Source: Sphagnum compactum
Lineage: Eukaryota > Bryophyta > Sphagnopsida > Sphagnales
Length of the DNA: 64,000 nt
Reading direction: 5' to 3'
NCBI GenBank assembly: GCA_965153455.1
Contig: OZ234493.1
Location: 17,474,213-17,538,212, forward strand
Positions 35,199 through 46,274 of the stretch are shown here, piece by piece. Each line of letters opens with the position of its first letter. Position 1 is the first letter of the stretch. Made by a program: the position numbers and the translations under genes. Below the pieces are notes generated by a model. The model was not told the origin of the DNA, made no database searches, and saw only the letters and a list, made by a program, of their open reading frames with translations.

Positions 35199-38100
35199 AT
35201 GGCCGACTTCCGATGCCCCGAATGTAACATTTGTTTCGCCGCTTCTCATCAACGCGATGGACATCGCCAATTGGTGCATCAAACGACCTGTAAGATCCGT
35301 ACCGCCACCGGTCGAATTACTATCAATCGATCGATTGACGGTAAATATCCTTGCCCCATGGAGGGCTGCACGAGCACATTTGAGCGCAGTGATACGCTCT
35401 AGCACCATTTCAAAGGGCGACATGGGGAGCAAAGCAACTCCGCCCTAAATCAACATCTTGACGACGATGCGCAAATTAGGGCAATGTCCCTGGGCATGTT
35501 AATCGAGCCGCCCATCGAGCAAACACCGGAACTGCTCCGTGATGTCGGCCTTACGGTTCTCAACATCGCGGATGGCATTCATCTCCTGTTGTGCAGGGTT
35601 TGCAACGTATGTCTGGAGCCCGAGGCTCGCCGTGTGCATAACCACTTGTTAGGGCACAACAATTAGAGAGCTCCCAAACGACATCGCAACGGTGGTCCCC
35701 GTCGCGTGACTGGGATCCCACCTGTTACGGATTTCGCATCGTCGCTCGATGAGATCGAGTTCACCCAGTTGCAAGACCCTCGCCTGGAAAGGTATACCAC
35801 ATCTCCACGGCAGGAGCTTTTGCCGGTGGTCCCAGGGATAAGGGTTGTGAACGGATATCGATGCGAGGCGGATGGATGTGCGTACTATTCCGCCACCAAG
35901 AAGATTATGGGCAATCATCGTCGCGCCAACCATTTCTTCTTACCAATTCATGCAAACGGTCAACCGTGTCAAGTGCAGCGCCTTTTCAGAAAGGTCGGGT
36001 ACACCGGGTATTTTGGTGTGGACCACCAGAATATGGAGCTTGAAGGCGATCCAGCAGGGCTCCACTTGAAGGAGCAGGTGCACGTTTCGTTACAGGCCCA
36101 CCAATGTTCCCTGGGAAACGTGGCACCAAATCCATCCATTCGTGAGTTGAGTCCATGGCTCAGAGTGTCTCGTTGGCACGAACTAGCCGTTAACCACATC
36201 ATTCCGGCAGGTACGCCGCCGGATCGCATCAAGCGAGCCAGCATGCTCCCGAACCCGATCGACGGGGAATCCAATTTGGATCGTTTGCCCTCGATGGTCC
36301 GAAGGTATTTGGAGGCTTTGCAGGCCATGATCGGTCGTGTGCCGTATCATCTCAGGCGGTTGGTCGTTTCAGTGGAAGATTCCCCCCTGGCCACGGTGGG
36401 GTTCAACCAGCTTTGGGTGCCATCCACAATAAGCAAATATTGTATGTTGATGACCAAGCTGCTCACTACGATGGTCCGATCCAGGGACAGCGCCCCGGTG
36501 GATGATGAGCCATTCGTCAACGTTCTTGGCGATTTGCATCCAGATCTCGGAGATGCGTTGGAGAATCTCATTTTTCGCATCCGAAGTCGACGAGATGCGG
36601 AGGGGGACGACGAAGATCTCGTTCCGATCCACGCGGTGTTATTGAACATTTGCAGACCGCCGACGTGTCCGATCGTTGGGCACGGGCCGCAAACCGGTTG
36701 TCCGATAATCAGGTTCCTGATCGTGAACAACTTGAAGTCGGACCCTTTGTCGACCAACCTCGCTTTCGAACACGTTCGACACGTGACAGGTCCCGTAGCC
36801 ATTCTCCAGTATTGGTGGAGATGCACGATCCTCATGCAGCTGGTGCGTCCGATGTGGCAGCCCGATCACCCCCCAATCCCGTGGTGCGAAGCCGAGGAGT
36901 GGCTCCCTTGCGTTCGTGATAGCGCCAAAGATACACCGTTCAACAGACTGCGGGAGACCATGCGCCTCGCATGGAGGGTGTTGGGCGACGGCCCTGACAT
37001 TCCAAGACTTGTTCGGATCGGTCCCATGGCGTGCACAATCGATGGTCAAGCCGTCACCATCGACACGTTACGAAACCTGGTCGGCAAGCTACTCCGCGAG
37101 GCAAATCAAGTGATGAGCAACCAATTGTTGCTAGGACTCCAGATAGCTTGGATCAACCGGGTGATAGCTGAGGGCAACGTTGAGGACAGGGCGAACGAAG
37201 ACGAAGTCGGGTATTCTTTCTTGTCGGATGCCCGTAATGAATTTCATCGCCGTGGACAAGATCTCACCATCCACCTTTTCAGCGAACGGCGTACCCGAGG
37301 TCTCTTCGTCAAAGGCACAGACGGCGATGGATCCATCGTATGGAATCAAAATGCCTTGGCATTGTGGGCAAAGGCGGCGGATCGTATGCACGCGTTGTTA
37401 TTTTTACTCATGCATTTCACTGCCGGTGGTCCTCCTCGCGGGGAGGAGTACAGGAGCTATCTCCTTCGCAACACGGAGCATTCCGATAGGACATTTTATT
37501 GGTCGGCCGGCACCATCATGACCTTCCAGAGGTACCACAAGGGCGCCAACGCCGGGCGGCCGGTCAAATTGATACCCCGTTTCCTACCTCCGGAACTCAA
37601 TTTGCTCTTCATCGAATACATGTTGCTGGTGAGGCCGGTGCAGTCCTTCATCGCGGGCCTGCGTGGAAACATCAACGCCGCTTGACAATACATGAACCTT
37701 TGGGCCATTCAACGAGATGCCGCCATGGACGGCGAAGATGTTTCCCGTTTGGTGGCCACGGCGTTCCTCGAGCACGCAAATCTCGATTTGGGGATCGCGG
37801 ATTATCGTCATCTGGCCGCTTACTTCGGGGGTGCCATCAAGCAAAGTTATTGCACGGAATTTCCCATCGATGAGACATCCGGGCACTCTTCGACCACGAC
37901 CGCACGACAGTATGCCAATTGTTCCAACGATCACAGATTCATGGACAGTCAACAAATGTACACGTACAGATTGGCCGCCGAAGCGTGGCATCGCTTGTTG
38001 CAATTTGATCGGAGCCCGGTCCGAAACCCTTCATCCGGTGGTTCGACCGTCGAGATTCCGACGAGCGTCGACCTACCCGACGGCCATTGTCCGTCGCAAT

Positions 38101-38923
38101 CCCAGTGCGCGTCTCTCCTCGCATCCCTCATGTGTTCGGTCACACAAACCATCCCTCAACCAGCCGTGCCGCCACCGCCCGAGGATCAAACGCACGAAGT
38201 TCGTTCTCTGCAAGCTCTTCGTCGACTGGGCCACGGACAGTGGACGTGCAAGGAACAAGGCTTGGCTGTGACGTTGGTCCTCGAAAACAGGCTCGATTTG
38301 TTGGTGGTCATGCCCACCGGACATGGTAAATCGGCTGTGTTCATGATCCCGCCGATGGTCACCGCTCGCACCGTCATCGTGGTGGTGCCTCTGACGATCC
38401 TCGTCCGCGGACACGAAGCGGACGCGACCCGAACCGGCTTACGACACGCGACCTACGGCACGGACACGATCAGATTTGACGATCCTCCGTCCATCTTGTT
38501 CGTATCGGTGGAACGTGCAGCCACTTCGAGGTTCGTGGAAATCGCACATACGTTGAACCATTTGCAAAAGCTTCATTGCATCGTCGTGGATGAAGCGCAT
38601 TTACTATTGTCGGATTTCAGACCCGTCATGAAGCGCCTGTTGCCGTTGTGGGCCGTGGGATGCCAGCTCGTCGCGTTGACGGCCTCCCTGTCCCCTTCTC
38701 AAGAGACGGACCTCAAGATCGTGATGTCCACGAGATTCGCCGTCGTCCGGATGTCCACGGTGCGCCCCCTGATCGAGTACGTCGTCGATGAAGTGGCCGA
38801 TGTGGACGAGGAAATCGTTCGACAACTCATCGAATGGGATTGCAACGTTTCTTCCGAGACGGATAGGGCCATGGTGTATTGCTTGACGCGATAGTCGGTC
38901 GAGCAAGTGGTGTCCATGGCCAA
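35199..38923 (+). pseudogene. Zinc-finger / tyrosine-recombinase-like / RecQ-like helicase fusion, interrupted and 3'-truncated
   Basis: One continuous frame of about 1240 codons from ATG 35199 is crossed by four stops: TAG 35400, TAG 35664, TGA 37683 and TAG 38892. There is no frameshift and no intron. Order: C2H2-type fingers at residues 5-70 (CPEC...H, CPMEGC); OrsD/DUF3505-like metal sites (LLCRVCNVC...HNHLLGH near 135-150, then YRCEADGC...NHRRANH near 225-245); a long helical middle; and a tyrosine-recombinase-like core. The core has R747 in GGPPRGEE, YHKG at about 779, R870 in YRHLAAYFGG, and GHSSTTTARQY with H896 and Y905 nine residues apart, as in Xer-type enzymes. A helicase follows: MPTGHGKS (1038), VVDEAH (1131), LTASL (1161), and the start of motif IV (VYCLTR). 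Then the frame meets a gypsy LTR at 38924 and the second RecA-like lobe is lost. It is GC-richer than its flanks. Relatives that I recall are fungal subtelomeric or mobile proteins. It is almost certainly non-functional now. Confidence 0.72.
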
Positions 38924-39959
38924 TGACGCACTCCCAAGTTCCTAGTGGACCCACTTGAGGGTCCAAGTATGTGGCAATGCGGAAGGAGTTGGAACTTGGA
39001 GCACGCTCCCGACTTCTAGCACTAGAGGGGGGGGTGAGAGGGGTGTGCTAGAAGTCCCGGGATAGACTAGGAAGAATTGACAAGCTTATTCACTCACACG
39101 GGCCTGCACACAACCCACACAAAGTGGTTAGTGCATAGTTGGAGCACCTTTGGTGCTAGGACGAGCCACGGGCAACACGGACACACAAGACTCACCACGG
39201 CCCGGACTTGGGGGAAGCCACCACCTTCCCCCTTATAGTATACTCTGCAGCTCTCCACGGAGGCTACATCCAAATGGCTATTTTTCCCGGGACTCCCGCG
39301 TGGGAGTCCCGAAATCGCGCCAAATGCGACTCCCGCGACTTTGGAGCCCCATAACTTTGCGAGCAGACCTCGGATCGCGATGCGGTCTGAAGCAAAGTTG
39401 TAGCTCTCGTCGAGAGCTTTCCAACGATATGTCGCACGTCCTCTGCAGCCTAGTATTTCGGGTCGATTCCCGACTTTTAGTGGTCGGGAGTCAAAACTGG
39501 CAGACTCCCGGGAATTCGACTCCCGATCCTTCTTTTGGCCATAACTTGTGTTTCAGATGTCCAAATGAGCTATGCGAGCCCATTTTAGATATCTACGCTT
39601 CAAGAGCTTTCCAATGATATAAAGAACGCCACAAGACATTGAGGTTTGACACCTGCAATTGCTCTCTGAAGTTTCGGGAGTCCACCGGGACTCCATCTCC
39701 CCAAAGTGGGAGTTGCCTTGGGAGTGTGAGTGTTCACTCCCTCACACTCCCTCACACTTTCTTACACTCCCGGGAGTGTGATGTGACTCCCGGGCTTTCT
39801 CTTGCCTTGGCTCCCGGGCTTCCTCTTGGTTTAACTCCCGAGCAACCTCTTGGTTTAACTCCCGAGCAACCTCTTGGTTTAACTCCCGGGTTTCCTCTTG
39901 ACCCGCAACCTTATAACCCCTTTGCCTTTGGTCCCGGGCCCAAAGCTAGGGTTGCGACA
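38924..39959 (-). repeat. 3' LTR of gypsy A (1036 bp)
   Basis: On the plus strand it runs from TGACGCACTCCC to TAGGGTTGCGACA. It is packed with GGGAGT/ACTCCC words and carries three runs of a 24 bp unit (GTTTAACTCCCGAGCAACCT type). It differs from the 5' LTR of the same element by a 48 bp length change and at least four substitutions. Confidence 0.9.
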
Positions 39960-39970
39960 CTCTCCCCCAC
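39960..39970 (-). other. Polypurine tract of gypsy A
   Basis: On the minus strand GTGGGGGAGAG lies immediately before the 3' LTR, where plus-strand DNA synthesis is primed in LTR elements. Confidence 0.85.
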
Positions 39971-40746
39971 TAGAAGGAGAGGTCAATGTCCTCATTGACA
40001 CTTAGAATTTCTTTCAACAATTATAATTGCTTTCTTTTGGATCCTTGGCCATCAAATGCCGACTCCTTGCGGCCGGACCTTGCCTCAAGCTAACTTAGGC
40101 GTCCCCAAGCTTCCAACACTCTCTTGGCAAGTCCAAGGGTGTCTCAATAGAAACCCTCCATCGCTTCGTCAAAAGACCTAACTAGCCTAATTGACGAAGC
40201 CCTCATTTGGGAGGCCATTCTTTCAACCTTCCCTTCATGAGGAACTCAAGCCAAGCCTAATCTTGACCTAAGCTACTTGACATGACTCCTTTCGCAATCT
40301 TGCGCCTTGATCACAACAATCAAGCCTTTCCTAAAGGTATGCTTATCAAGGTACGAGAAGCGACGTTTAGGCTTTGCAAAAGCCTAAGTCCCAAGATACG
40401 CGATTATAGTACACGAACGGGGTCATGACTTCCCGCGTTGGCCGCCACTACCAACCAACCCCTTGGGATGCACTTTGGGCATGTGCACGTCCCCGCAAGC
40501 TCACCTTGCTTGCCTCCTCTTTTCGGACCAAGATTTCTCCTAGCCCCCAAGTAGGAGTCCGATTTTGATTTGGGCTTACGCAAGAAAGTTCCATTTGTCC
40601 ATGCCACTTGACAACGCCCCCTTTTCTAACATATTATTATGTTTGTGATGCAATCTCTCGGAAGTCTTTAGCCTTTATTTCACTTACAACTTGATTTGGT
40701 ACATTTGTGTAACTTTCCGCCCCTTAAAAGAAAGGTGATGTCCTCA

Positions 40747-43700
40747 TCACGCTCTATGTTTCCTTTGCCTTTTAGCCGGTCTATTGTGGAATTCTTCTAT
40801 GGCTTCTTGGGCATGTTCCATGTCGGACTCATTCACCCAAGATGCCTCTATTGGATGGTATCCTTTCCACTTGACCAAGTACTCCCGCTCTTGCCCCTTT
40901 AGTTGCCTTGACTTGAGCACGGCCTCCACTTCAAATTCCGGTTCATTATGAACCAAATCCGGAGGGGGCCTTGAGTTGTGCTCTCGATCGGGCCTTGAGG
41001 CATCACGGACGACCGGCTTCAAAAGCGAAACATGAAATATGGGGTGAACCTTGAGATTTTCCGGTAGTTCTAACTTGTAAGTGTCGGGAAATTTCTTTTC
41101 CAACACTTTGAATGGACCCGCATATGGGCCCAAGAACTTATGGCTCAATCCTTCGGGCAACCGGAAGTTCTTGATGTTCAACCATACTTCATCCCCTTCT
41201 TCAAAATTCACCTCTCGACGGGACTTGTCCGCAAAACTCTTGTACCTTTTATGCGCCTTCTCAAGATTGGCCTTGGCCATCTCCCACAAGCGTCGCCTTT
41301 CTTCATCAAGTTGTGTGACCATGGGCACTTCCTCACTTGCATCACTTGGGGGTTGCCCAACCCAAGTTGTGGGCACAATTGGTGACTTGCCCGTCACCAT
41401 TTGAAATGGGGTGGCCCCCGTTGCCGAATGCTCCGAATTGTTGTAACAAAATTCGGCCAACTCCAAATGGTCCACCCAATCTTGTTGATCCGCTGCCACA
41501 TAATTCCTTAGGAATTGTTGGATCACCAAGTTCACCCTCTCGGTTTGTCCATCCGTTTGAGGCCGAAAGGAAGTGCTCATCTTGAGCTCGGACCCCATGC
41601 GCTTCCACAAGGCTCTCCAAAACTTGCTTGTGAACTTGGGGTCTCGGTCCGACACAATGTCCTTTGGGAGGCCATGATGCTTGAACACGTGGGTGAAGAA
41701 CAACCTTCCCGTCTCTTGGGCCGTGGCACTATCCTTGGTAGGAATGAAATGTGCCATCTTGCTAAACCGATCCACCACCACCATGATCGCATCAAACCCC
41801 TTTGATGGTGGCAAACTCACCATGAAATCCATGGAGACACTTTCCCACGGCCCTTCCGGAATGGGTAACGGTCGCAACAATCCCGCTTGCTTTTTATTGA
41901 GTGCCCGGTTTTGTTGGCAAGTCAAGCAAGTCTTCACGTATTCCTCCGCATCCTCCTTCAAGTTGGGCCAATAATAGGACTTCTTGAGGAATGTGGTGGT
42001 GCGCTTTGCACCACCGTGACCCGCAAGGGGCCCATCATGGCATTCCTTCAAAAGCACATCTCTTAGCCTCCCTTTTGGAACATAGAGCCGACTTTGCTTA
42101 TACCACAAAAGTCCATCTCGCAAGTGGAAGTGGGACTTGATCCCCTTTTGAATGTCTTGCTTCCTTTCCTTGGCAAATTCATCCCGACGGCTCCCAAGTC
42201 GAACATCCTTTTGGAACTTTGTTTCTCCCACATACACCACTTTGAGTTGGTGTTTCCGACTCAATGCGTCCGGCACCACATTTTCCTTCCCGGGCTTATG
42301 CCGAATGTCCACATTGAACAAAGCCAATGTGTCTTGCCATCTCACTTGTTTTGATGACAACTTTGGTTGAGTTGCGAAGTACTTCAAGGTGACATTGTCG
42401 GTCCACACCACCACATCTTTGGAACCTATGTAATGGCCCCAAGTCTTGAGACAATGTATCACGGCCCACATTTCCTTTTCATGGGTTGGCCACCTTCGCT
42501 CCGTCTCATTCAACTTCTTGCTTTCGAAGGCCACCGGCCTTCCATCTTGCACTAGGACTCCTCCTATGGCAAAGTCGGACGCATCGGAATGGATCTCAAA
42601 GTCCTTGTCAAAATCGGGCAACTTCAACACGGGCGCCTTCACCAAAATGCCTTTCAAAGTCTCAAAGGCCTCATTGCATGCCTCCTCCCATTCATAAGTC
42701 CCGGATGACTTCTTCAAAAGGTTTGTCAAAGGTGTGGCTATCTTTGCAAAGTTCTTGATGAACTTGCGATAATAAGAAGCCAATCCCAAAAAGGACCTTA
42801 AGGCGGGAACGGACTTAGGTGGTTCCCAATCCAAGATTGCTTTCACCTTGTGGTCATCCATTTTCAAACCTTCTTGGGTGATCCTATGCCCAAGGAAGTC
42901 CACCTCCGACACTCCAAACTCACACTTCTCGAACTTGGCATACAACTTGTTTTCTTTTAACCTTTGGAACACCTTACGAAGGTGCTCCGCATGCTCCTCC
43001 AAGGAGCTACTATAGATCAAAATGTCGTCTATGTAGACGACCACAAAATCATCAAGCCACTCTCGGAAAATGTCATTCATGAGGGTGCAAAATGTGGCGG
43101 GTGCATTGGTGAGCCCAAATGGCATCACCAAGAATTCATATGAACCATACCTTGTGCGGCAAGCGGTTTTCTCTTCATCCCCTTGTGCAATTCGAATTTG
43201 GTAGTATCCCGAACGTAGGTCAATCCTACTAAACACTTTGGCTCCCGAAAGCCGATCAAACAAGTCATCAATCCGAGGCAATGGGTACCGATTCTTCACC
43301 GTCACCTTGTTGAGGGCTCTATAATCTACGCACATCCTCAAAGTCCCATCCTTCTTGTGAGCAAAAAGGACGGGCGCCCCATATGGTGACTTGCTAGGCT
43401 TGATGTATCCCTTTGCAAGGAGTTCTTCGAGTTGAACCTTGAGCTCTTTTAACTCTTCATGACTCATTCGATACGGGGCCTTAGCGGGAGGTGCCACTCC
43501 CGGGACCACCTCAATGGCATGGTCCACTTGTCTTCTCGGGGGCAACTCGTCGGGCAACTCTTCGGGCATCACATCCGGGAATTCCTCTAACACTTGCTTG
43601 ATGCACTTGTGGGGGCTCACCACCTTGGTGGCCTCCTTTGGTTCAAACTCATCCAACACCCGCATCACACATAACATGCCGTAGCCTCCCCCACATTCTT

Positions 43701-45237
43701 TTTCCAAGTTCTTTCCCAACATCAAGTGGATGGTGGTCTCACCCACACTAGGCACTTCATGTGCCTTCACCCGCACAATCCCACTCTTGGATGGGATCCT
43801 AACTAGCCTATTGTGCCCTTCTATGAGCACATTGTTTTGTGTGATGAATTCCATTCCCAAAATGCAATCCATGCCCCCTAAGGTGGAGACTAACAAATCC
43901 ACCTTGCCTCTCCAATTCCCCATTTGGAGCGGCACATCTCTTGCTTGCAACTTGGTGGGATGGGGAATCCCATCCGCAAAATGCACCTCTATGGGTGCCT
44001 TGAGCTCCTCCAACCGGAGCTCCATTCTTTGGGCACTTTCTTGGGTTATGAAGTTGTGGGAAGCGCCTGTGTCCAAAAGACATAAAACTTCCCGCTTAGA
44101 AACTTTCCCTTTTAAGAAAATAAGGCGGTTACATTCACCTTCGGCTAGGTGGGAGGTGAGGGCAATTACCTTAGAAGCCCCACTCCCCGGTTTGGGTTTG
44201 GGGCAATCTTTGGAGTAATGGCCCACTTCATTACAATTGAAACATGTTCCCTTAGGTTTGCCACTAACATCTCCTTTGGGTTGGCTCCCTTTGAAAGGAG
44301 CCCCTTTCTTCACAAAATTTCCCTTGGGTTTGAAACCCGAGCCTTGGAATTGTTTAGGTTTTTCCCCTTTTGAGGTGTCTTGGCCTCGGTTCCATTCCCC
44401 TTCATGGCGTGCCTTCTTATGAGGGAACTTGTTATCCCTTTTGAATCCGGACTTCTCACCACGCCCAACATCCGAAAAGCCTTCCACTTTCATGATGGCT
44501 TCGGTTAGTGAGGTGGGCCAATTCTCCTCAAGCTTGCGTTTGGCCCAAGTGGGAAGTCCCATCACAAAGTGGCACACCCGGTCTAACTCATGCATATGTC
44601 GAATCTCAAGCATGAGTTCGGAGTAAGCCCTCACATATTGGCGCAAGTTGTCATTGCTCCCATTCTCAAGGTCACGGAGTTTGCATCTTGAAATGTAGTC
44701 GGAATTCTTGGGAATGAATTCCAACTCAATACGCTCCTTGAAGAATTCCCATGTGTAGCCATGGGTCTTCCCTTCTTCTTGCCTCACCGTCCTCCACCAT
44801 GTGGAGGCATAGCCCTTCAAATAGGATTGGGCAAGTTCCACGGCCGAATGCCGACCAACCTTGGCGGCATGAAGGTAGTCCTCCATTTCCGCAAGCCAAG
44901 CATCCACAACCTTCCGATCCCGGGCCCCATCAAAGTTCCCGGGCCTAGCGGGCTTGAACCCCACACTTTTGGATGAGCCTCCCTTGAGGGCCTCAACCAA
45001 TTCACTAAAATCGGGCCTATTCATTTTGAGTAAGACCTCCAATTGTTCCGGGGTGAAGAGCACCGCATTAGGTTGCTCCTCTTCATTTTCATGCTCCTCA
45101 AGGCTAACACGGTCTTCTTCATCTTCGGAATGGTTTTGTTCCTCCTCCCTCATAGCTTCGGGAGGAACATCTAGGTCTTGGGTGGGTTCTTCCACCACGG
45201 GCTCTTGGACTAGCTTGCGGGTCTTCCTTGGTGCCAT
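40747..45237 (-). CDS. Gag-Pol polyprotein of gypsy A (chromovirus), 1496 aa, intact
   Basis: A single frame with no stop encodes all retrotransposition functions. It holds Gag ([10 protein letters not shown] to KVEGF, about residues 97-250), a CX2CX4HX4C zinc knuckle ([14 protein letters not shown], about 332), an aspartic protease with LLDTGAS (about 387), a reverse transcriptase with VDYRALN and the YIDD active site (735-738), and RNase H beginning IHSDAS (about 882). Then come an integrase with an HHCC finger ([11 protein letters not shown]...CLTCQQ, about 1064-1110) and D,D35E core ([22 protein letters not shown]), and a C-terminal chromodomain ([25 protein letters not shown]; about 1434-1490). 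The chromodomain places it among chromoviruses, which tend to target marked chromatin. Its product appears identical to that of element B apart from silent changes. The frame is fused, with no frameshift between Gag and Pol. Confidence 0.95.
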   Translation of the reverse strand: MAPRKTRKLVQEPVVEEPTQDLDVPPEAMREEEQNHSEDEEDRVSLEEHENEEEQPNAVLFTPEQLEVLLKMNRPDFSELVEALKGGSSKSVGFKPARPGNFDGARDRKVVDAWLAEMEDYLHAAKVGRHSAVELAQSYLKGYASTWWRTVRQEEGKTHGYTWEFFKERIELEFIPKNSDYISRCKLRDLENGSNDNLRQYVRAYSELMLEIRHMHELDRVCHFVMGLPTWAKRKLEENWPTSLTEAIMKVEGFSDVGRGEKSGFKRDNKFPHKKARHEGEWNRGQDTSKGEKPKQFQGSGFKPKGNFVKKGAPFKGSQPKGDVSGKPKGTCFNCNEVGHYSKDCPKPKPGSGASKVIALTSHLAEGECNRLIFLKGKVSKREVLCLLDTGASHNFITQESAQRMELRLEELKAPIEVHFADGIPHPTKLQARDVPLQMGNWRGKVDLLVSTLGGMDCILGMEFITQNNVLIEGHNRLVRIPSKSGIVRVKAHEVPSVGETTIHLMLGKNLEKECGGGYGMLCVMRVLDEFEPKEATKVVSPHKCIKQVLEEFPDVMPEELPDELPPRRQVDHAIEVVPGVAPPAKAPYRMSHEELKELKVQLEELLAKGYIKPSKSPYGAPVLFAHKKDGTLRMCVDYRALNKVTVKNRYPLPRIDDLFDRLSGAKVFSRIDLRSGYYQIRIAQGDEEKTACRTRYGSYEFLVMPFGLTNAPATFCTLMNDIFREWLDDFVVVYIDDILIYSSSLEEHAEHLRKVFQRLKENKLYAKFEKCEFGVSEVDFLGHRITQEGLKMDDHKVKAILDWEPPKSVPALRSFLGLASYYRKFIKNFAKIATPLTNLLKKSSGTYEWEEACNEAFETLKGILVKAPVLKLPDFDKDFEIHSDASDFAIGGVLVQDGRPVAFESKKLNETERRWPTHEKEMWAVIHCLKTWGHYIGSKDVVVWTDNVTLKYFATQPKLSSKQVRWQDTLALFNVDIRHKPGKENVVPDALSRKHQLKVVYVGETKFQKDVRLGSRRDEFAKERKQDIQKGIKSHFHLRDGLLWYKQSRLYVPKGRLRDVLLKECHDGPLAGHGGAKRTTTFLKKSYYWPNLKEDAEEYVKTCLTCQQNRALNKKQAGLLRPLPIPEGPWESVSMDFMVSLPPSKGFDAIMVVVDRFSKMAHFIPTKDSATAQETGRLFFTHVFKHHGLPKDIVSDRDPKFTSKFWRALWKRMGSELKMSTSFRPQTDGQTERVNLVIQQFLRNYVAADQQDWVDHLELAEFCYNNSEHSATGATPFQMVTGKSPIVPTTWVGQPPSDASEEVPMVTQLDEERRRLWEMAKANLEKAHKRYKSFADKSRREVNFEEGDEVWLNIKNFRLPEGLSHKFLGPYAGPFKVLEKKFPDTYKLELPENLKVHPIFHVSLLKPVVRDASRPDREHNSRPPPDLVHNEPEFEVEAVLKSRQLKGQEREYLVKWKGYHPIEASWVNESDMEHAQEAIEEFHNRPAKRQRKHRA

Positions 45238-45272
45238 CGAAACTCCCCAATAAGTGGATCGAGCTCACCGGC

Positions 45273-45284
45273 GCTCTGATACCA
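45273..45284 (-). other. Primer binding site of gypsy A (initiator tRNA-Met)
   Basis: On the minus strand TGGTATCAGAGC follows the 5' LTR after a CT spacer. It is complementary to the 3' end of plant initiator methionine tRNA, the usual primer in this group. Confidence 0.9.
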
Positions 45285-45286
45285 AG

Positions 45287-46274
45287 TGACGCACTCCCAA
45301 GTTCCTAGTGGACCCACTTGAGGGTCCAAGTATGTGGCAATGCGGAAGGAGTTGGAACTTGGAGCACGCTCCCGACTTCTAGCACTAGAGGGGGGGGTGA
45401 GAGGGGTGTGCTAGAAGTCCCGGGATAGACTAGGAAGAATTGACAAGCTTATTCACTCACACGGGCCTGCACACAACCCACACAAAGTGGTTAGTGCATA
45501 GTTGGAGCACCTTTGGTGCTAGGACGAGCCACGGGCAACACGGACACACAAGACTCACCACGGCCCGGACTTGGGGGAAGCCACCACCTTCCCCCTTATA
45601 GTATACTCTGCAGCTCTCCACGGAGGCTACATCCAAATGGCTATTTTTCCCGGGACTCCCGCGTGGGAGTCCCGAAATCGCGCCAAATGCGACTCCCGCG
45701 ACTTTGGAGCCCCATAACTTTGCGATCAGACCTCGGATCGCGATGCGGTCTGAAGCAAAGTTGTAGCTCTCGTCGAGAGCTTTCCAACGATATGTCGCAC
45801 GTCCTCTGCAGCCTAGTATTTCGGGTCGATTCCCGACTTTTAGTGGTCGGGAGTCAAAACTGGCAGACTCCTGGGAATTCGACTCCCGATCCTTCTTTTG
45901 GCCATAACTTGTGTTTCAGATGTCCAAATGAGCTATGCGAGCCCATTTTAGATATCTACGCTTCAAGAGCTTTCCAATGATATAAAGAACGCCACAAGAC
46001 ATTGAGGTCTGACACCTGCAATTGCTCTCTGAAGTTTCGAGAGTCCACCGGGACTCCATCTCCCCAAAGTGGGAGTTGCCTTGGGAGTGTGAGTGTTCAC
46101 TCCCTCACACTCCCTCACACTTTCTTACACTCCCGGGAGTGTGATGTGACTCCCGGGCTTGCTCTTGGTTTAACTCCCGAGCAACCTCTTGGTTTAACTC
46201 CCGGGTTTCCTCTTGACCCGCAACCTTATAACCCCTTTGCCTTTGGTCCCGGGCCCAAAGCTAGGGTTGCGACA
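45287..46274 (-). repeat. 5' LTR of gypsy A (988 bp)
   Basis: Same ends as the other LTRs. It is 48 bp shorter than the partner LTR because two 24 bp internal units are missing, and it has its own substitutions (for example GATCAGACC for GAGCAGACC). Immediately beyond it LINE coding sequence begins. Confidence 0.9.

Larger units (their letters stand above)
38924..46274 (-). mobile_element. Ty3/gypsy chromovirus A, complete but without target duplication
   Basis: An LTR retrotransposon on the minus strand: 5' LTR 45287-46274, primer site 45273-45284, Gag-Pol 45237-40747, polypurine tract 39960-39970, 3' LTR 38924-39959. LTR ends are TGTCGC...TGCGTCA. The five bases next to each end (GCCAA left, CTGGC right) do not match. 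The left flank is the recombinase-helicase and the right flank is a LINE, so the two LTRs probably come from different insertions joined by recombination, or the assembly is chimeric. It forms the left arm of a huge inverted repeat with element B. Confidence 0.9.

Noticed and set aside
35199-38894. Stops in the recombinase-helicase frame as a reassigned code or as U-to-C RNA editing sites
   Set aside because: The flanking gypsy Gag-Pol frames use the standard code with normal stops, and U-to-C editing of stops is known for organelle transcripts of some land plants, not nuclear genes. Simple decay is the better reading.
39150-39617. A 155-codon frame recurring in every LTR, and the adjacent GLTPEQPLGL-type repeat frame
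   Set aside because: These are LTR sequence; the repeated peptide is the 24 bp LTR unit translated, and LTRs of this group do not encode proteins.
40747-45237. Dozens of open frames on the opposite strand of both gypsy Gag-Pol genes
   Set aside because: They mirror each other between A and B exactly, follow from the codon use of the true frame, and show no domain.
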